Source: Thiomicrorhabdus sp.
Lineage (GTDB): Bacteria > Pseudomonadota > Gammaproteobacteria > Thiomicrospirales > Thiomicrospiraceae
DNA length: 44,490 bases
Assembly: GCA_026989175.1 (NCBI GenBank)
Contig: JALSJT010000182.1
Span: 1 to 44,490 of the forward strand
Direction: 5' to 3'
Shown here: positions 1 through 10,071 of the stretch, one piece after another
How positions within the stretch are numbered: the stretch's first letter is position 1
Layout: the number at the start of each line of letters is the position of its first letter
Program-made: the position numbers and the translations under genes
Notes under the pieces: generated by a model
Told to the model about the DNA's origin: nothing
Seen by the model: only the letters and a program-made list of their open reading frames with translations
Databases searched by the model: none

Positions 1-5
1 CTTTA

Positions 6-2735
6 ATGGCCTTTAAAATCTTTCAAAAAATCTTCGGTAGTCGTAACGAGCGTATGCTTAAAGAGTACCGCAAGAAAGTACAAAAAATTAATGATCTCGA
101 AGCTTCAATTGCGGAATTAACCGATGAACAGTTGCAGCAAAAAACACCTGAATTTAAAGCGGCGCTCGAAGCAGGTAAAAGTTTAGATGAGCTTTTACCT
201 GAAGCCTTTGCTGTTGTTCGAGAAGCGGGTAAGCGTGTTTTTGGTATGCGCCATTATGATGTACAGATGATTGGTGGCATGGCATTGCATGAAGGTCGGA
301 TTGCTGAAATGCGGACAGGAGAGGGAAAAACGCTTGTTGCAACCTTACCGGCCTATTTAAATGCGTTAGCAGGGGAAGGGGTTCACGTTATTACCGTGAA
401 TGATTACCTTGCTAAACGTGACTCTGAATGGATGGGAAAGCTGTTTGAGTTTTTAGGATTATCGACAGGCGTTATTTTGAGTGGTCAGTCGCAACAAGAG
501 AAGCAGTTAGCCTACTCGATGGACATTACTTACGGAACCAATAACGAATTTGGTTTTGATTATTTACGCGATAATATGGCAATTTTTACCGCTGAAAAAG
601 TGATGCGTGGTCAGCCCTTTGCGGTCATTGATGAGGTGGATTCGATCCTAATTGATGAAGCGCGTACCCCATTAATTATTTCAGGGCCTGCGGAAGATAA
701 GGCGGAGTTATATCAAAAAATTAATCCGTTAATTCAGTATTTAGAGCAGGGCGAAGAGGATAAAGAGGCCAAAACGACTTCGGGTGACTTTACGATTGAT
801 GCGAAGTCAAAGCAGGTTTATTTAACGGATGAAGGGCATGCCAAGGTCGAAACGTTATTGGCTGAAGTGGGGCTGCTTGAAGAGGGTGAGAGCCTGTATG
901 ATGCAAAAAATATTGGATTGATGATTCATATTAATGCAGCCCTGCGTGCCAATTTGCTGTTTGAAAAAGATCGTGATTACATTGTGGAAGACAATGAAGT
1001 GGTGATCATTGATGAATTCACGGGTCGTAAAATGTCGGGTCGTCGCTGGAGTGAAGGGTTGCACCAAGCAATTGAAGCCAAAGAGGGGGTTAAGATTCAG
1101 CAAGAGAGTCAAACCTTTGCTTCGATTACGTTTCAAAACTACTTTAGACAGTACAAGCGTTTATCCGGTATGACAGGAACCGCGGATACCGAAGCGGGTG
1201 AGTTTTTATCAACGTACCAGTTAGAAGTTGTTGTGATTCCACCAAACAAAGTGCCACAACGTCAAGATTTAGCCGACTTAGTCTTTTTGGATATTGAGGG
1301 TAAGTTTGCGGCGATTGTGAAAGAGATCAGCGAAGTAACCAAAACACAGCAGCCCATTTTGGTAGGAACGGCTTCGATTGAAATGTCAGAACTGCTCTCT
1401 CGTCTATTAAAAAAGGCGGGGGTTAAACACAATGTATTAAATGCCAAGCATCATGAGAATGAAGCGCATATTATTGCCAATGCGGGAATGCCCGGTGCGG
1501 TGACCATCGCAACCAATATGGCGGGTCGTGGTACTGATATCGTTTTAGGAGGAAATTTAGAGGCAGAGCTTGCCTTGCTTAAAAACCCAACCGAAGAGCA
1601 GATTGCTGAAGTTACAAAAGCATGGCAAGTACGCCATGATGACGTTTTGAAGTCGGGTGGGTTGATGGTTATTGGGTCAGAGCGCCATGAATCACGTCGT
1701 ATTGATAATCAGTTACGTGGTCGTTCGGGTCGTCAAGGGGATCCTGGTCTAACGCGTTTTTATCTGTCGTTAGACGATGATTTAATGCGTCGTTTTGCCT
1801 CGGACAAAGTGAAATCGATGATGAAACGTTTAGGCATGACCTCAGGTGAAGCGATTGAGCATAAAATGGTCAGTAAGTCGATTGAACGCGCACAAAAACA
1901 AGTAGAGCGTTTGCATCAAGATGAACGTGCTAATTTGTTGAAGTTTGATGACATTGCCAATGAACAGCGTAAAGTAGTTTATGAACAGCGTAATGAGTTG
2001 ATGGAATCCGACGATGTCTCCGAAGTACTTGAGGATTTACGGGCGCAAGTGGTTGAACAATTGGTGGCAACTTATATTCCAAAAGGCTCTCTGTCTGAGC
2101 AGTGGGATATTCCAGGGCTAACCTTGGCCGTTCATGAAGAGCTGGGCACGGAGTTTGATATTCAAGCTTGGCTAGATGAAGATAAAGATTTGTATGAAGA
2201 GACCTTGATTGAAAAGCTGGTATCAGAGTTAGAAGCGATCTATAACACAAAAATGTCGGTGGTGAATCCAGAGACACGTCACCATTTTGAAAAAGAGGTG
2301 TTGTTACGAACCATCGATAAAAAGTGGCGTGAACACTTGGGTGAGATGGACTACTTGCGTAAAGGGATTCATTTACGAGGTTATGCACAGAAAGATCCTT
2401 TCCAAGAGTATCGTCGAGAGTCGTCTGAAATGTTTCGGAATTTCTTACAAGAGGTGATGTTTGAAACGGTTAAAGTGTTGTCGTTAGTACAAATTGAAGG
2501 CTCAAAAGATGTTGAGGATTTTGATGAACAAAACACTGCAACACGAACACAAGACTTAGAAGCAACACATCCTGCTGCCGCAGGCATGACAGATGGTGGC
2601 AATACCTCTATCGAAGATGAGCCAAAAGCCAATGAGGGAACCTTTAAGCGAGAGGCGCCAAAAGTGGGTCGTAATGATCCTTGTCCTTGTGGCTCAGGAA
2701 AGAAATACAAACAGTGTTGTGGTAAATTGAGTTAA
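6..2735 (+). CDS. secA: Preprotein translocase ATPase subunit SecA
   Basis: 909 aa; [65 protein letters not shown]-terminal zinc motif [14 protein letters not shown]. Confidence 0.99.
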   Translation: MAFKIFQKIFGSRNERMLKEYRKKVQKINDLEASIAELTDEQLQQKTPEFKAALEAGKSLDELLPEAFAVVREAGKRVFGMRHYDVQMIGGMALHEGRIAEMRTGEGKTLVATLPAYLNALAGEGVHVITVNDYLAKRDSEWMGKLFEFLGLSTGVILSGQSQQEKQLAYSMDITYGTNNEFGFDYLRDNMAIFTAEKVMRGQPFAVIDEVDSILIDEARTPLIISGPAEDKAELYQKINPLIQYLEQGEEDKEAKTTSGDFTIDAKSKQVYLTDEGHAKVETLLAEVGLLEEGESLYDAKNIGLMIHINAALRANLLFEKDRDYIVEDNEVVIIDEFTGRKMSGRRWSEGLHQAIEAKEGVKIQQESQTFASITFQNYFRQYKRLSGMTGTADTEAGEFLSTYQLEVVVIPPNKVPQRQDLADLVFLDIEGKFAAIVKEISEVTKTQQPILVGTASIEMSELLSRLLKKAGVKHNVLNAKHHENEAHIIANAGMPGAVTIATNMAGRGTDIVLGGNLEAELALLKNPTEEQIAEVTKAWQVRHDDVLKSGGLMVIGSERHESRRIDNQLRGRSGRQGDPGLTRFYLSLDDDLMRRFASDKVKSMMKRLGMTSGEAIEHKMVSKSIERAQKQVERLHQDERANLLKFDDIANEQRKVVYEQRNELMESDDVSEVLEDLRAQVVEQLVATYIPKGSLSEQWDIPGLTLAVHEELGTEFDIQAWLDEDKDLYEETLIEKLVSELEAIYNTKMSVVNPETRHHFEKEVLLRTIDKKWREHLGEMDYLRKGIHLRGYAQKDPFQEYRRESSEMFRNFLQEVMFETVKVLSLVQIEGSKDVEDFDEQNTATRTQDLEATHPAAAGMTDGGNTSIEDEPKANEGTFKREAPKVGRNDPCPCGSGKKYKQCCGKLS

Positions 2736-2784
2736 ATTTTTATAATTGTTTAGCTTTGCATTGATGTAAATATCGCAATACAAG

Positions 2785-2806
2785 CCCACCTTTTGGTGGG
2801 TTTTTT
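2785..2806 (+). terminator. Rho-independent terminator downstream of secA
   Basis: CCCACC-TTTT-GGTGGG stem followed by T6. Confidence 0.85.
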
Positions 2807-2863
2807 AATGGAACACGCCTTTCGTTTCCTCTAAGAAGATGGACGAAGGGGGGGGAGGAAAAA

Positions 2864-4075
2864 ATGAGTGAAATGATAATAATGCATCCTATTTCAGGGG
2901 TCTATCTCGGTACTTGTGCCGCAAAGATTAAAAAAAATGGCAATCCTGATTTAGTCATTATGGAGCTGGCAGAAGGCAGTGTAACGGCTGCAACTTTTAC
3001 GCAAAATGCCTTTTGTGCCGCGCCTGTCACGGTGGCAAAACAACATTTATTGGCATCATCATCCCCCCGCGCTTTGGTGATTAACAGTGGCAATGCCAAT
3101 GCAGGAACAGGTGAGCAGGGGTTGCAGGATGCACAACAGACCTGTGCTTGGGTGGCGGCTGAACTAGGCTGTCAACCCAATGAAGTGCTACCGTTTTCAA
3201 CCGGGGTGATTGGTGAAAATTTACCCATGGATAAGCTACAACAAGGCATTCCTGAAGCACTTGCTAACGCATCGGTTATGGGATGGTCGCAAGCGTGTAC
3301 AGGCATTATGACCACCGATTTAGTACCGAAAGCGGTCAGTCGTGAAGTGATGATTGATGGGTGCGCCGTGATGATTACCGGTATTTCGAAAGGTTCCGGT
3401 ATGATTCACCCTAATATGGCGACCATGTTAGGCTTTGTGGCAACGGATGCTAAGATCACCCAAACGTGTTTACAGCAGTGTTTGACAGACGCGGTGAATG
3501 TGTCGTTTAACCGTATTACCGTGGACGGCGATACCTCCACAAATGATGCGTGTACCTTAACCGCAACACAGCAAGCCGATATGCCAGTGATTGAGTCGCA
3601 AGAATCGCAAGCCTATCAAGATTTTTCAAACGCCATAAACGAAGTGATGACCGAGTTGGCACACATGATTATTCGAGATGGTGAAGGTGCAACAAAATTT
3701 GTAACGGTTGCGGTCGAGGGGGGAGAAAATTCTGAAGCGTGTTTAAAAGTCGCTCATGCTGTGGCACTCTCTCCCTTAGTCAAAACGGCACTGTTTGCGT
3801 CCGATCCAAACTGGGGGCGTATTTTAGCCGCCGTTGGGCGTGCGGGTCTTAACGAATTAGATATTAATGCCATTAAACTGTATTTAGGGGATGTCTGTAT
3901 TGTCGAAAATGGCGGGCGCGCTGCAAGCTATACTGAGGAAGCTGGGCAAGCGGTGATGGATCAAACCGATATTACCATTACCATTCAGTTAAACCGTGGT
4001 GCGGTCAATGAAGTGATTTGGACAACCGATTTCTCTTATGATTATGTCAAAATTAACGCTGAATACCGAAGCTAA
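2864..4075 (+). CDS. argJ: Bifunctional glutamate N-acetyltransferase/amino-acid acetyltransferase ArgJ
   Basis: 403 aa; ArgJ autocleavage region KGSGMIHPNMATMLGF; DPNWGRILAAVGRAG. Confidence 0.96.
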   Translation: MSEMIIMHPISGVYLGTCAAKIKKNGNPDLVIMELAEGSVTAATFTQNAFCAAPVTVAKQHLLASSSPRALVINSGNANAGTGEQGLQDAQQTCAWVAAELGCQPNEVLPFSTGVIGENLPMDKLQQGIPEALANASVMGWSQACTGIMTTDLVPKAVSREVMIDGCAVMITGISKGSGMIHPNMATMLGFVATDAKITQTCLQQCLTDAVNVSFNRITVDGDTSTNDACTLTATQQADMPVIESQESQAYQDFSNAINEVMTELAHMIIRDGEGATKFVTVAVEGGENSEACLKVAHAVALSPLVKTALFASDPNWGRILAAVGRAGLNELDINAIKLYLGDVCIVENGGRAASYTEEAGQAVMDQTDITITIQLNRGAVNEVIWTTDFSYDYVKINAEYRS

Positions 4076-4077
4076 AA

Positions 4078-4120
4078 TTTTTCTCCCCCCCCTCCTATTT
4101 TTAGATAAGGGAGGGAATTT
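4078..4120. terminator. Probable bidirectional terminator between convergent argJ and hisC
   Basis: Imperfect inverted repeat aaatttttctcccc...gggagggaattt in the convergent intergenic space; contains a C8 tract. Confidence 0.4.
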
Positions 4121-4129
4121 AAAAGGTCT

Positions 4130-5200
4130 CTATTTAAGAATATTTGTTAACGCTTGACACAGCTGAGTATTTTCAGCTTCCGTTCCTATGGTAATACGCA
4201 GATATTGATCGATTCTAGGTTTGTTAAAATAGCGGACAATAATCGCTTGTTCTCGGAGTTGTTGTACGAGTTTTTCTGCGGGATAGTCAGGATGAGAGGC
4301 AAAGATAAAGTTGGCCGCAGAGGGGACAATATCAAACCCTAGGGTTTGTAAAGTGTTGGCAAGCTGTTCACGGGTTTGGATGATTTTTTGACACGTTTTT
4401 TGAAAATATGCTTCATCTTCAAAGGCCGTTTTCGCACCATAAATTGCAAGCCGATCCAGTGGGTAGGAGTTAAAGCTGTCTTTAACGCGCTCTAAGGCTT
4501 CAATTAAATCAGGATGTCCCAGTGCAAAACCGACGCGAATACCGGCTAAGGAGCGAGATTTAGATAAGGTTTGTACCACCAGTAAATTGGGGTACTGGTT
4601 TACTAAGGTGACTGCACTTTGATGGTTAAAGTCGCCCCCAAAATCAATATAAGCTTCATCGACCAACACCACTTTATTGGGGTGCTGTTGCAACAGCGTT
4701 TCAATCGCTTCCAGTGCCAGTAAACGCCCTGTTGGCGCGTTGGGGTTGGGAAAAATAATCCCCCCGCTGTTTTGGTGATAATCTTGCACGTCAATTTCAA
4801 ACGAGTCTGTAAGCGGAATGGTTTCATACTCCATTTGATATAAACCACAGTAAACTGGGTAAAAACTGTAAGTGATGTCTGGAAACAACAGCGGTTTTTC
4901 TTGTTTTAACAGTGCTTGAAACGCGTGCGCCAACACCTCATCCGATCCATTTCCGACAAAAACTTGCGCTTGCTCTAGTTGGTAGTATGCAGCAACGGTT
5001 TGTTTCAGTATATCCGAGTTGGGGTCAGGGTAAAGCCTGAGTGCATCACCGGTTTGAGCGTTAATTTCGGCTAAGACTTTGGGGGATGGTGGGTATGGGT
5101 TTTCATTAGTATTCAGCTTTGTTAAGTTGCTTACTTTCGGCTGTTCACCAGGAACATAAGGGGTGAGGCTGTGAACAAGTGGGCTCCAAAATTGGCTCAT
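4130..5200 (-). CDS. hisC: Histidinol-phosphate aminotransferase
   Basis: 356 aa; [52 protein letters not shown] (PLP lysine). Confidence 0.95.
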   Translation of the reverse strand: MSQFWSPLVHSLTPYVPGEQPKVSNLTKLNTNENPYPPSPKVLAEINAQTGDALRLYPDPNSDILKQTVAAYYQLEQAQVFVGNGSDEVLAHAFQALLKQEKPLLFPDITYSFYPVYCGLYQMEYETIPLTDSFEIDVQDYHQNSGGIIFPNPNAPTGRLLALEAIETLLQQHPNKVVLVDEAYIDFGGDFNHQSAVTLVNQYPNLLVVQTLSKSRSLAGIRVGFALGHPDLIEALERVKDSFNSYPLDRLAIYGAKTAFEDEAYFQKTCQKIIQTREQLANTLQTLGFDIVPSAANFIFASHPDYPAEKLVQQLREQAIIVRYFNKPRIDQYLRITIGTEAENTQLCQALTNILK

Positions 5201-5265
5201 AACGGTTTATCCATACTTTAACGATTGTAAAGCGCTATTTTACCGCAAAATGAAGGAGGATTTTT

Positions 5266-6216
5266 ATGGACTATACAGAGATTGCGATTGGTGTGTTAAA
5301 GCGTGATGGAAAAGTCTGTTTAACCTTACGTCAATCACATCAGACGTTTGCAGGCAACTGGGAGTTTCCAGGGGGTAAAATTGAGCAAGGAGAGACGGCG
5401 GTTGAAGCATTACAACGCGAGTTTAAAGAGGAGTTGGGGCTAGAGACGTTTCGTTGGAAGCCTTTAATCACCATTCCTTGGCAGTATAAAGAGGTTGCGG
5501 TGCGATTGCAGGTATTTTGCAGTGAGCACTTTACGGGAGAGCTTATAGAGTCGATAGGGCGTGAAGGGCAAACGGTACGCTGGGTGTCGGAGAACATGCT
5601 TTCTCAAATACAATTTCCAGCCGCCAATCGAGGGGTTATGACCGCATTGCAGTTGACGGATCGGTATATGATCTCAGGCAAGTTTAACTCTGAAAAGGAT
5701 GCATTGGCACGTTTAGAGCGTGCCTTTTTACAGGGAATTTCCTTCTGTCAATTGCGTGCAAAAAATAGGACACAAGCCGAGTTTATCGCACTGGCAAAAC
5801 AGGCGATTCCATTAGCACACCAGTATTCAGCTAAAATATTGTTGAATGGTTCGCCTGATCTGTTGGAAGTGCTACCACAAGCCGATGGCATTCAATTAGC
5901 TTCTCATGCCATTTTTGACTACGATGCTCGACCGATCGCAACAGATAAGTTATTGGGTGTTTCAACCCATAATCAAGCCGAGATTGAACAAGCGCTTGCC
6001 ATTGGTGCAGACTTTATTTTATTGTCGCCCGTGAAAGAGACAAGCTCCCATCCTGAAATGGTTGGGATGGGTTGGCAAGTATTTTCTGAGCGGGTGGCAA
6101 ACGTACCCGTTCCTGTTTTTGCTTTAGGTGGCATGAAGTCTGAAGATATGATCTTGGCAAAACAGGCGGGCGCACAGGGTATCGCGGCAATTTCAGGTTT
6201 TTGGCCGAGTGAGTAG
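5266..6216 (+). CDS. Nudix (MutT-type) hydrolase fused to thiamine-phosphate-synthase-like domain
   Basis: Nudix box GGKIEQGETAVEALQREFKEELG; C-terminal TMP synthase-like barrel (QLRAKNRT, GADFILLSPVKET, FALGGM). Confidence 0.92.
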   Translation: MDYTEIAIGVLKRDGKVCLTLRQSHQTFAGNWEFPGGKIEQGETAVEALQREFKEELGLETFRWKPLITIPWQYKEVAVRLQVFCSEHFTGELIESIGREGQTVRWVSENMLSQIQFPAANRGVMTALQLTDRYMISGKFNSEKDALARLERAFLQGISFCQLRAKNRTQAEFIALAKQAIPLAHQYSAKILLNGSPDLLEVLPQADGIQLASHAIFDYDARPIATDKLLGVSTHNQAEIEQALAIGADFILLSPVKETSSHPEMVGMGWQVFSERVANVPVPVFALGGMKSEDMILAKQAGAQGIAAISGFWPSE

Positions 6217-6843
6217 CGGGGTAATAATAGCCTGTAACTGTTTTTTGAGCGATTCGATGTTGCCACTATTGCGAATCACCACATCTGCAATGGCCAATCG
6301 TTCGGCTCGACTGGCTTGTTGGTCGATGATTTTTTGAATTTGTTCGGGGGTGCTTTGATCGCGTTGGCAGGCTTGTTTTAACTGTTGTTCAACCGAAGTA
6401 TCAACCACCCAGATTTGATCGAGATAGTCGGGTTTTTGACCCATTTTTTTGATGCTTTCCGCCAGTAACGGGATGGCAATGAGAATGAGAGAGGGGGGGG
6501 GGGATTTTTTTTGAAGTTGAGTAATTTGTGTTTGCACCTCCGCTTGAATCATCGGATGTAAAATGGCTTCGAGTTGCTGTTTAGCATGGGGGTCATTAAA
6601 GATTATCTCTCGTAATGCCCGACGGTTTAAGCTAGTATCAGGGTTCAAAATGTGACAGCCAAACTGTTGCACAATCGCATTGAGTCCATTGGAGTTTGGC
6701 GTGACCAGCTCTCGGGCGATTTGGTCGGTATCAATGGTGGGGATATGATACGCTTCTTTCAGTAGGTGGCTCACGGTCGATTTTCCTGAGCCGATGCCAC
6801 CTGTGAGTCCGACCACGAAGGGGGGGGAACTATTTGGTTTCAT
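6193..6843 (-). CDS. coaE: Dephospho-CoA kinase
   Basis: P-loop GLTGGIGSGKST, DTDQIARELV, HPMIQAEV. Likely start MKPNSSPPFVVGLTGG at 6843, inside the longer ORF to 6939; overlaps the end of the upstream gene by 14 bp. Confidence 0.92.
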   Translation of the reverse strand: MKPNSSPPFVVGLTGGIGSGKSTVSHLLKEAYHIPTIDTDQIARELVTPNSNGLNAIVQQFGCHILNPDTSLNRRALREIIFNDPHAKQQLEAILHPMIQAEVQTQITQLQKKSPPPSLILIAIPLLAESIKKMGQKPDYLDQIWVVDTSVEQQLKQACQRDQSTPEQIQKIIDQQASRAERLAIADVVIRNSGNIESLKKQLQAIITPLLTRPKT

Positions 6844-9073
6844 GAAAACTTGGAATGCTTTTAGGTTTACCAAAGAGATAGCCTTGAACATGGGTTGCGC
6901 CGGCCTGTTTGGCTTTTTTAAACATCGCTTCGGTCTCAACGCCTTCTAAGACCAAATCGTAGCCCGAGTTACGCACCATTTTAGCGGTGGCAATAATAAT
7001 GTTTTTGGTTTTTTCATCGGCGTCCAGCGCTAAGGTCATGCTCATATCAAATTTAATAATGTCAACAGGCATGTGGGCGAGGTAACGAATAGAGGAGTAA
7101 CCGCTACCAAAGTCATCGAGGGCAATTAAAAAACCTTGCGCTCTTAGGGTGTTTAAAACGGTTTTTGCATACTCCATGTGGTCAATGAGGGTGTTTTCAA
7201 TAATTTCGATGACAATTTTATAGTCTTTTAAATAGGGAAGAAAGGGTTGAAACAGGTCAACAAACTGGGGTTGCAGTAGGGTTTTACCTGAAATATTGAT
7301 TGAAACTCCCGTGTGTTGAGGAATTAACTCCTCTTTAAAGGCGTTTAACATTTGTTGAATAATTTGGGTATCCATTTCAACCTCAAGCCGTCTTCGCTCT
7401 ACGACAGAAAAAATATCACTTGGATAGATGTAGAGACCCTCTTTCTGAACTCGGATTAGGGACTCATAGTAGAGCGTACCATCGGTGACGGAGTGAATGC
7501 CTTGTAAGTGCATGCTGATATATTTGCCAGTATGAATCGCATCTACAATGGTGTTAATGACTTGGTTGGAGACCAGTGAGAGGCTCTCTTGTTCAAGCTC
7601 AGTTTTATAGCATTGAATCTTATGTTGATGAGCCTGTTTGGCTTTATACATCGCAATATCTGCTTGGCGCGGTAAATTTAACAGATCATTTCGTAAGTTT
7701 TTTGAGCTCTGGTAGTCTAGGTGACTAATCCCGACACTAAAGGCAAGTTTTTCCTTAATGCCGATGCCGCTGAAATTATAGCTTTTTAACGCTTTTAAGC
7801 ATTTTTTGGCTATATCAAAGGCTTCGTGCCGAGCAACACCGGCTAGAATGATGGCAAACTCATCTCCGCCGATGCGGTAGACGGGAAACTCGGAAGGCAG
7901 AGAGTCTTGAATTGTTTTGGCGGTAATTCGAATGACATCATCGCCTATCTCATGGCCATAGGTATCATTTAGTGCTTTAAAAAAATCGCAATCAAATAAA
8001 ATAAAGGTAATGTTACTTGGATTGTATTCAAAAGTGGCTACGAGCTCATTCCAAGCCTCATCAAAGGCGCGTCGGTTATAGATATTGGTTAGTGCATCTC
8101 GTCTTGCTTGCTCCCACACAATTTTATACTGGGTTTTGAGGGCATTTTGAGTGGTTTGCAAGTCACGATGGTAGTCATGAATCGAGTGCTTGAGTTCTTC
8201 AAACTCTCGAATAAGAAAGCGTTCTTGAGTAATTTTAGCGGCTTCTTTCGGTTGCTTTTTAAGTTGCTGAACATAGTTAGATAGGGTTTCCATCGGGCCA
8301 CTAAATAAAATTTGAAAAATGATGATAATAAGAATGGTTGAGATGATTAATAGAATAATGACATAGGTTGTAAAGTTATTAATTAACTGCCAGAGATCGT
8401 TTGAAACGCTATTTGTAATGGGCTCAAATTGAAGGTGAGATTCAAGCTCGGAGAGTGGAACGGGGTTTGTTCCTGTAAACCGAATGCTATCAGGGTTTAC
8501 AAAGCTAAACTCATGTTCTGTTAAGAGATTCTGGTGTAATGCTACGGAGAGCCCTATATAGCCAAGTATGGTTTTTGAGTCGGGCTCAAATACTGGTTCA
8601 AATAGGTGTAAAAAAGCCTCGTTTTTGGGAGAAAAAATCACAGTCGGTTCTTCAGAAGTTATTTGTAAAGGTAGGTTTGTTTCAGAGTTATTATCAGTTA
8701 TATAGGGCATTAATAACCACTTGTTCGCATCATAAATTTCTAATTGGCTATAGTGTTTCTTGAAGTAAGGGCTGCCTTTTAGGCGATCTTCATGCCAATA
8801 ATAGTAGTAACTTGGATCCTCAATCTGTTGACGAATTTCATCCCACTCAGCAAGTTCTAATAAATTGCTGGTTAAGTTGATGATATTCTCTTCTAAAGCA
8901 AAGCTGATCTCCTCTTGAGCCTGTATTTGATTTTTTTGTTGCAAAGAGGTTTGTATGGCTTGCGTTTGATAGTAAAGATTACCAATGAGTAGGGCGAGCA
9001 TTAAAAGTCCTGCAATTAATAACGCAGTAAAATAGATTTTTACAGGCTGTGTTAAATGCGACTTTATATTCAT
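6830..9073 (-). CDS. Membrane GGDEF/EAL protein with N-terminal extracytoplasmic CHASE4-like sensor
   Basis: 747 aa; two TM segments flanking a sensor region; RIGGDEFAIILAG; EAL-domain motifs YESLIR, LDDFGSGYSS, VLEGVET. Confidence 0.9.
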   Translation of the reverse strand: MNIKSHLTQPVKIYFTALLIAGLLMLALLIGNLYYQTQAIQTSLQQKNQIQAQEEISFALEENIINLTSNLLELAEWDEIRQQIEDPSYYYYWHEDRLKGSPYFKKHYSQLEIYDANKWLLMPYITDNNSETNLPLQITSEEPTVIFSPKNEAFLHLFEPVFEPDSKTILGYIGLSVALHQNLLTEHEFSFVNPDSIRFTGTNPVPLSELESHLQFEPITNSVSNDLWQLINNFTTYVIILLIISTILIIIIFQILFSGPMETLSNYVQQLKKQPKEAAKITQERFLIREFEELKHSIHDYHRDLQTTQNALKTQYKIVWEQARRDALTNIYNRRAFDEAWNELVATFEYNPSNITFILFDCDFFKALNDTYGHEIGDDVIRITAKTIQDSLPSEFPVYRIGGDEFAIILAGVARHEAFDIAKKCLKALKSYNFSGIGIKEKLAFSVGISHLDYQSSKNLRNDLLNLPRQADIAMYKAKQAHQHKIQCYKTELEQESLSLVSNQVINTIVDAIHTGKYISMHLQGIHSVTDGTLYYESLIRVQKEGLYIYPSDIFSVVERRRLEVEMDTQIIQQMLNAFKEELIPQHTGVSINISGKTLLQPQFVDLFQPFLPYLKDYKIVIEIIENTLIDHMEYAKTVLNTLRAQGFLIALDDFGSGYSSIRYLAHMPVDIIKFDMSMTLALDADEKTKNIIIATAKMVRNSGYDLVLEGVETEAMFKKAKQAGATHVQGYLFGKPKSIPSFHETK

Positions 9074-9074
9074 A

Positions 9075-9962
9075 TTAAGGCTCAGTTAAGGGGGGGGTGA
9101 GAATGTGTAAGATCGTATCTTGGATATCAAATTCATATTCATTTGAAAAAAAGTGATTGGCGCCTTCAATGATAATCAGGTTGGTAGGGGTAGACTCTAG
9201 TTCATTCAGCCACTCTCTCCCCACTTTGTGAAGCCGTTTGTCTGCTCCACCTATAATCGTATAACTGGGCGTTTTTATTGTGTTTAGGGCTTGGGTTGTA
9301 TAGGCTCTATCCAGCTTTAGATAGGATAAAAAACTTTGTGGCGTTGCATAGTATTGATCATTACAAAATAAAAAATGGTAAGAACCCGGTTTGTTAATTC
9401 GATTTTTTAATAGCATTCGTGCAGATTCAACTTCATCGGGAATGATTCCAAGCTCCTCTCCATTTAAGTAGAATAGGCTAGTAAAAATTGTACTGGAGAT
9501 AACGTTTTCTGGCTTTTTGGTTGCAAGGTATTCCAGTAGATTTAAACTACCACTAGAGTGTCCAATTAATACGATTTTTTCATGCCCTTGTGCCTGTAAC
9601 CATTGAATCCAGTAGTCAATTTCCATGGTATCTCGCTCTAAGGTATGGGTATGTAGGGAGTTACATCGTAGTAAGTTTCGTCGTTGAGATATATTAAGTG
9701 TTAAGGTTGGCGCGAGTGTACTAAAGCCTTCAGAGTGTAAAAAGTTGGCAATAGAGGTGATGGTGTGAAACTGGTTGGTGGTTAAAAAACCATGTAAAAT
9801 GAGTACCGCAGGTTTATCCTCTTCTCCTAGCATATAGTTTGCTTCTGCGGTGAGGCTAAGCGAAGGGATTTTTTGTGCAACCGTGACCGCTTGTGCAGGA
9901 ATGCTCGCACAAAGTAGGCTGATACTAAGGCATTTTAGGATGAAGGAAATGCTGGGTTGCAT
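9075..9962 (-). CDS. Alpha/beta hydrolase, probably exported
   Basis: N-terminal signal peptide; LILHGFLTT, nucleophile elbow LIGHSSGSLN, GADKRL and GANHFF (His). Confidence 0.82.
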   Translation of the reverse strand: MQPSISFILKCLSISLLCASIPAQAVTVAQKIPSLSLTAEANYMLGEEDKPAVLILHGFLTTNQFHTITSIANFLHSEGFSTLAPTLTLNISQRRNLLRCNSLHTHTLERDTMEIDYWIQWLQAQGHEKIVLIGHSSGSLNLLEYLATKKPENVISSTIFTSLFYLNGEELGIIPDEVESARMLLKNRINKPGSYHFLFCNDQYYATPQSFLSYLKLDRAYTTQALNTIKTPSYTIIGGADKRLHKVGREWLNELESTPTNLIIIEGANHFFSNEYEFDIQDTILHILTPPLTEP

Positions 9963-10071
9963 CGATTAAATATCCTTAAATAATCAGAGTTTAATAGCTA
10001 AAATTCTAACAGTAAATGGTGTTTTAATCCTGTTTTTTTTAAGTTGTAATTGAGAGTGAGTAAAAGGCAGT

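Noticed and set aside
1930-2388. 152-aa ORF antisense to secA
   Set aside because: No domain signal or plausible RBS; typical shadow ORF inside a strongly conserved gene.
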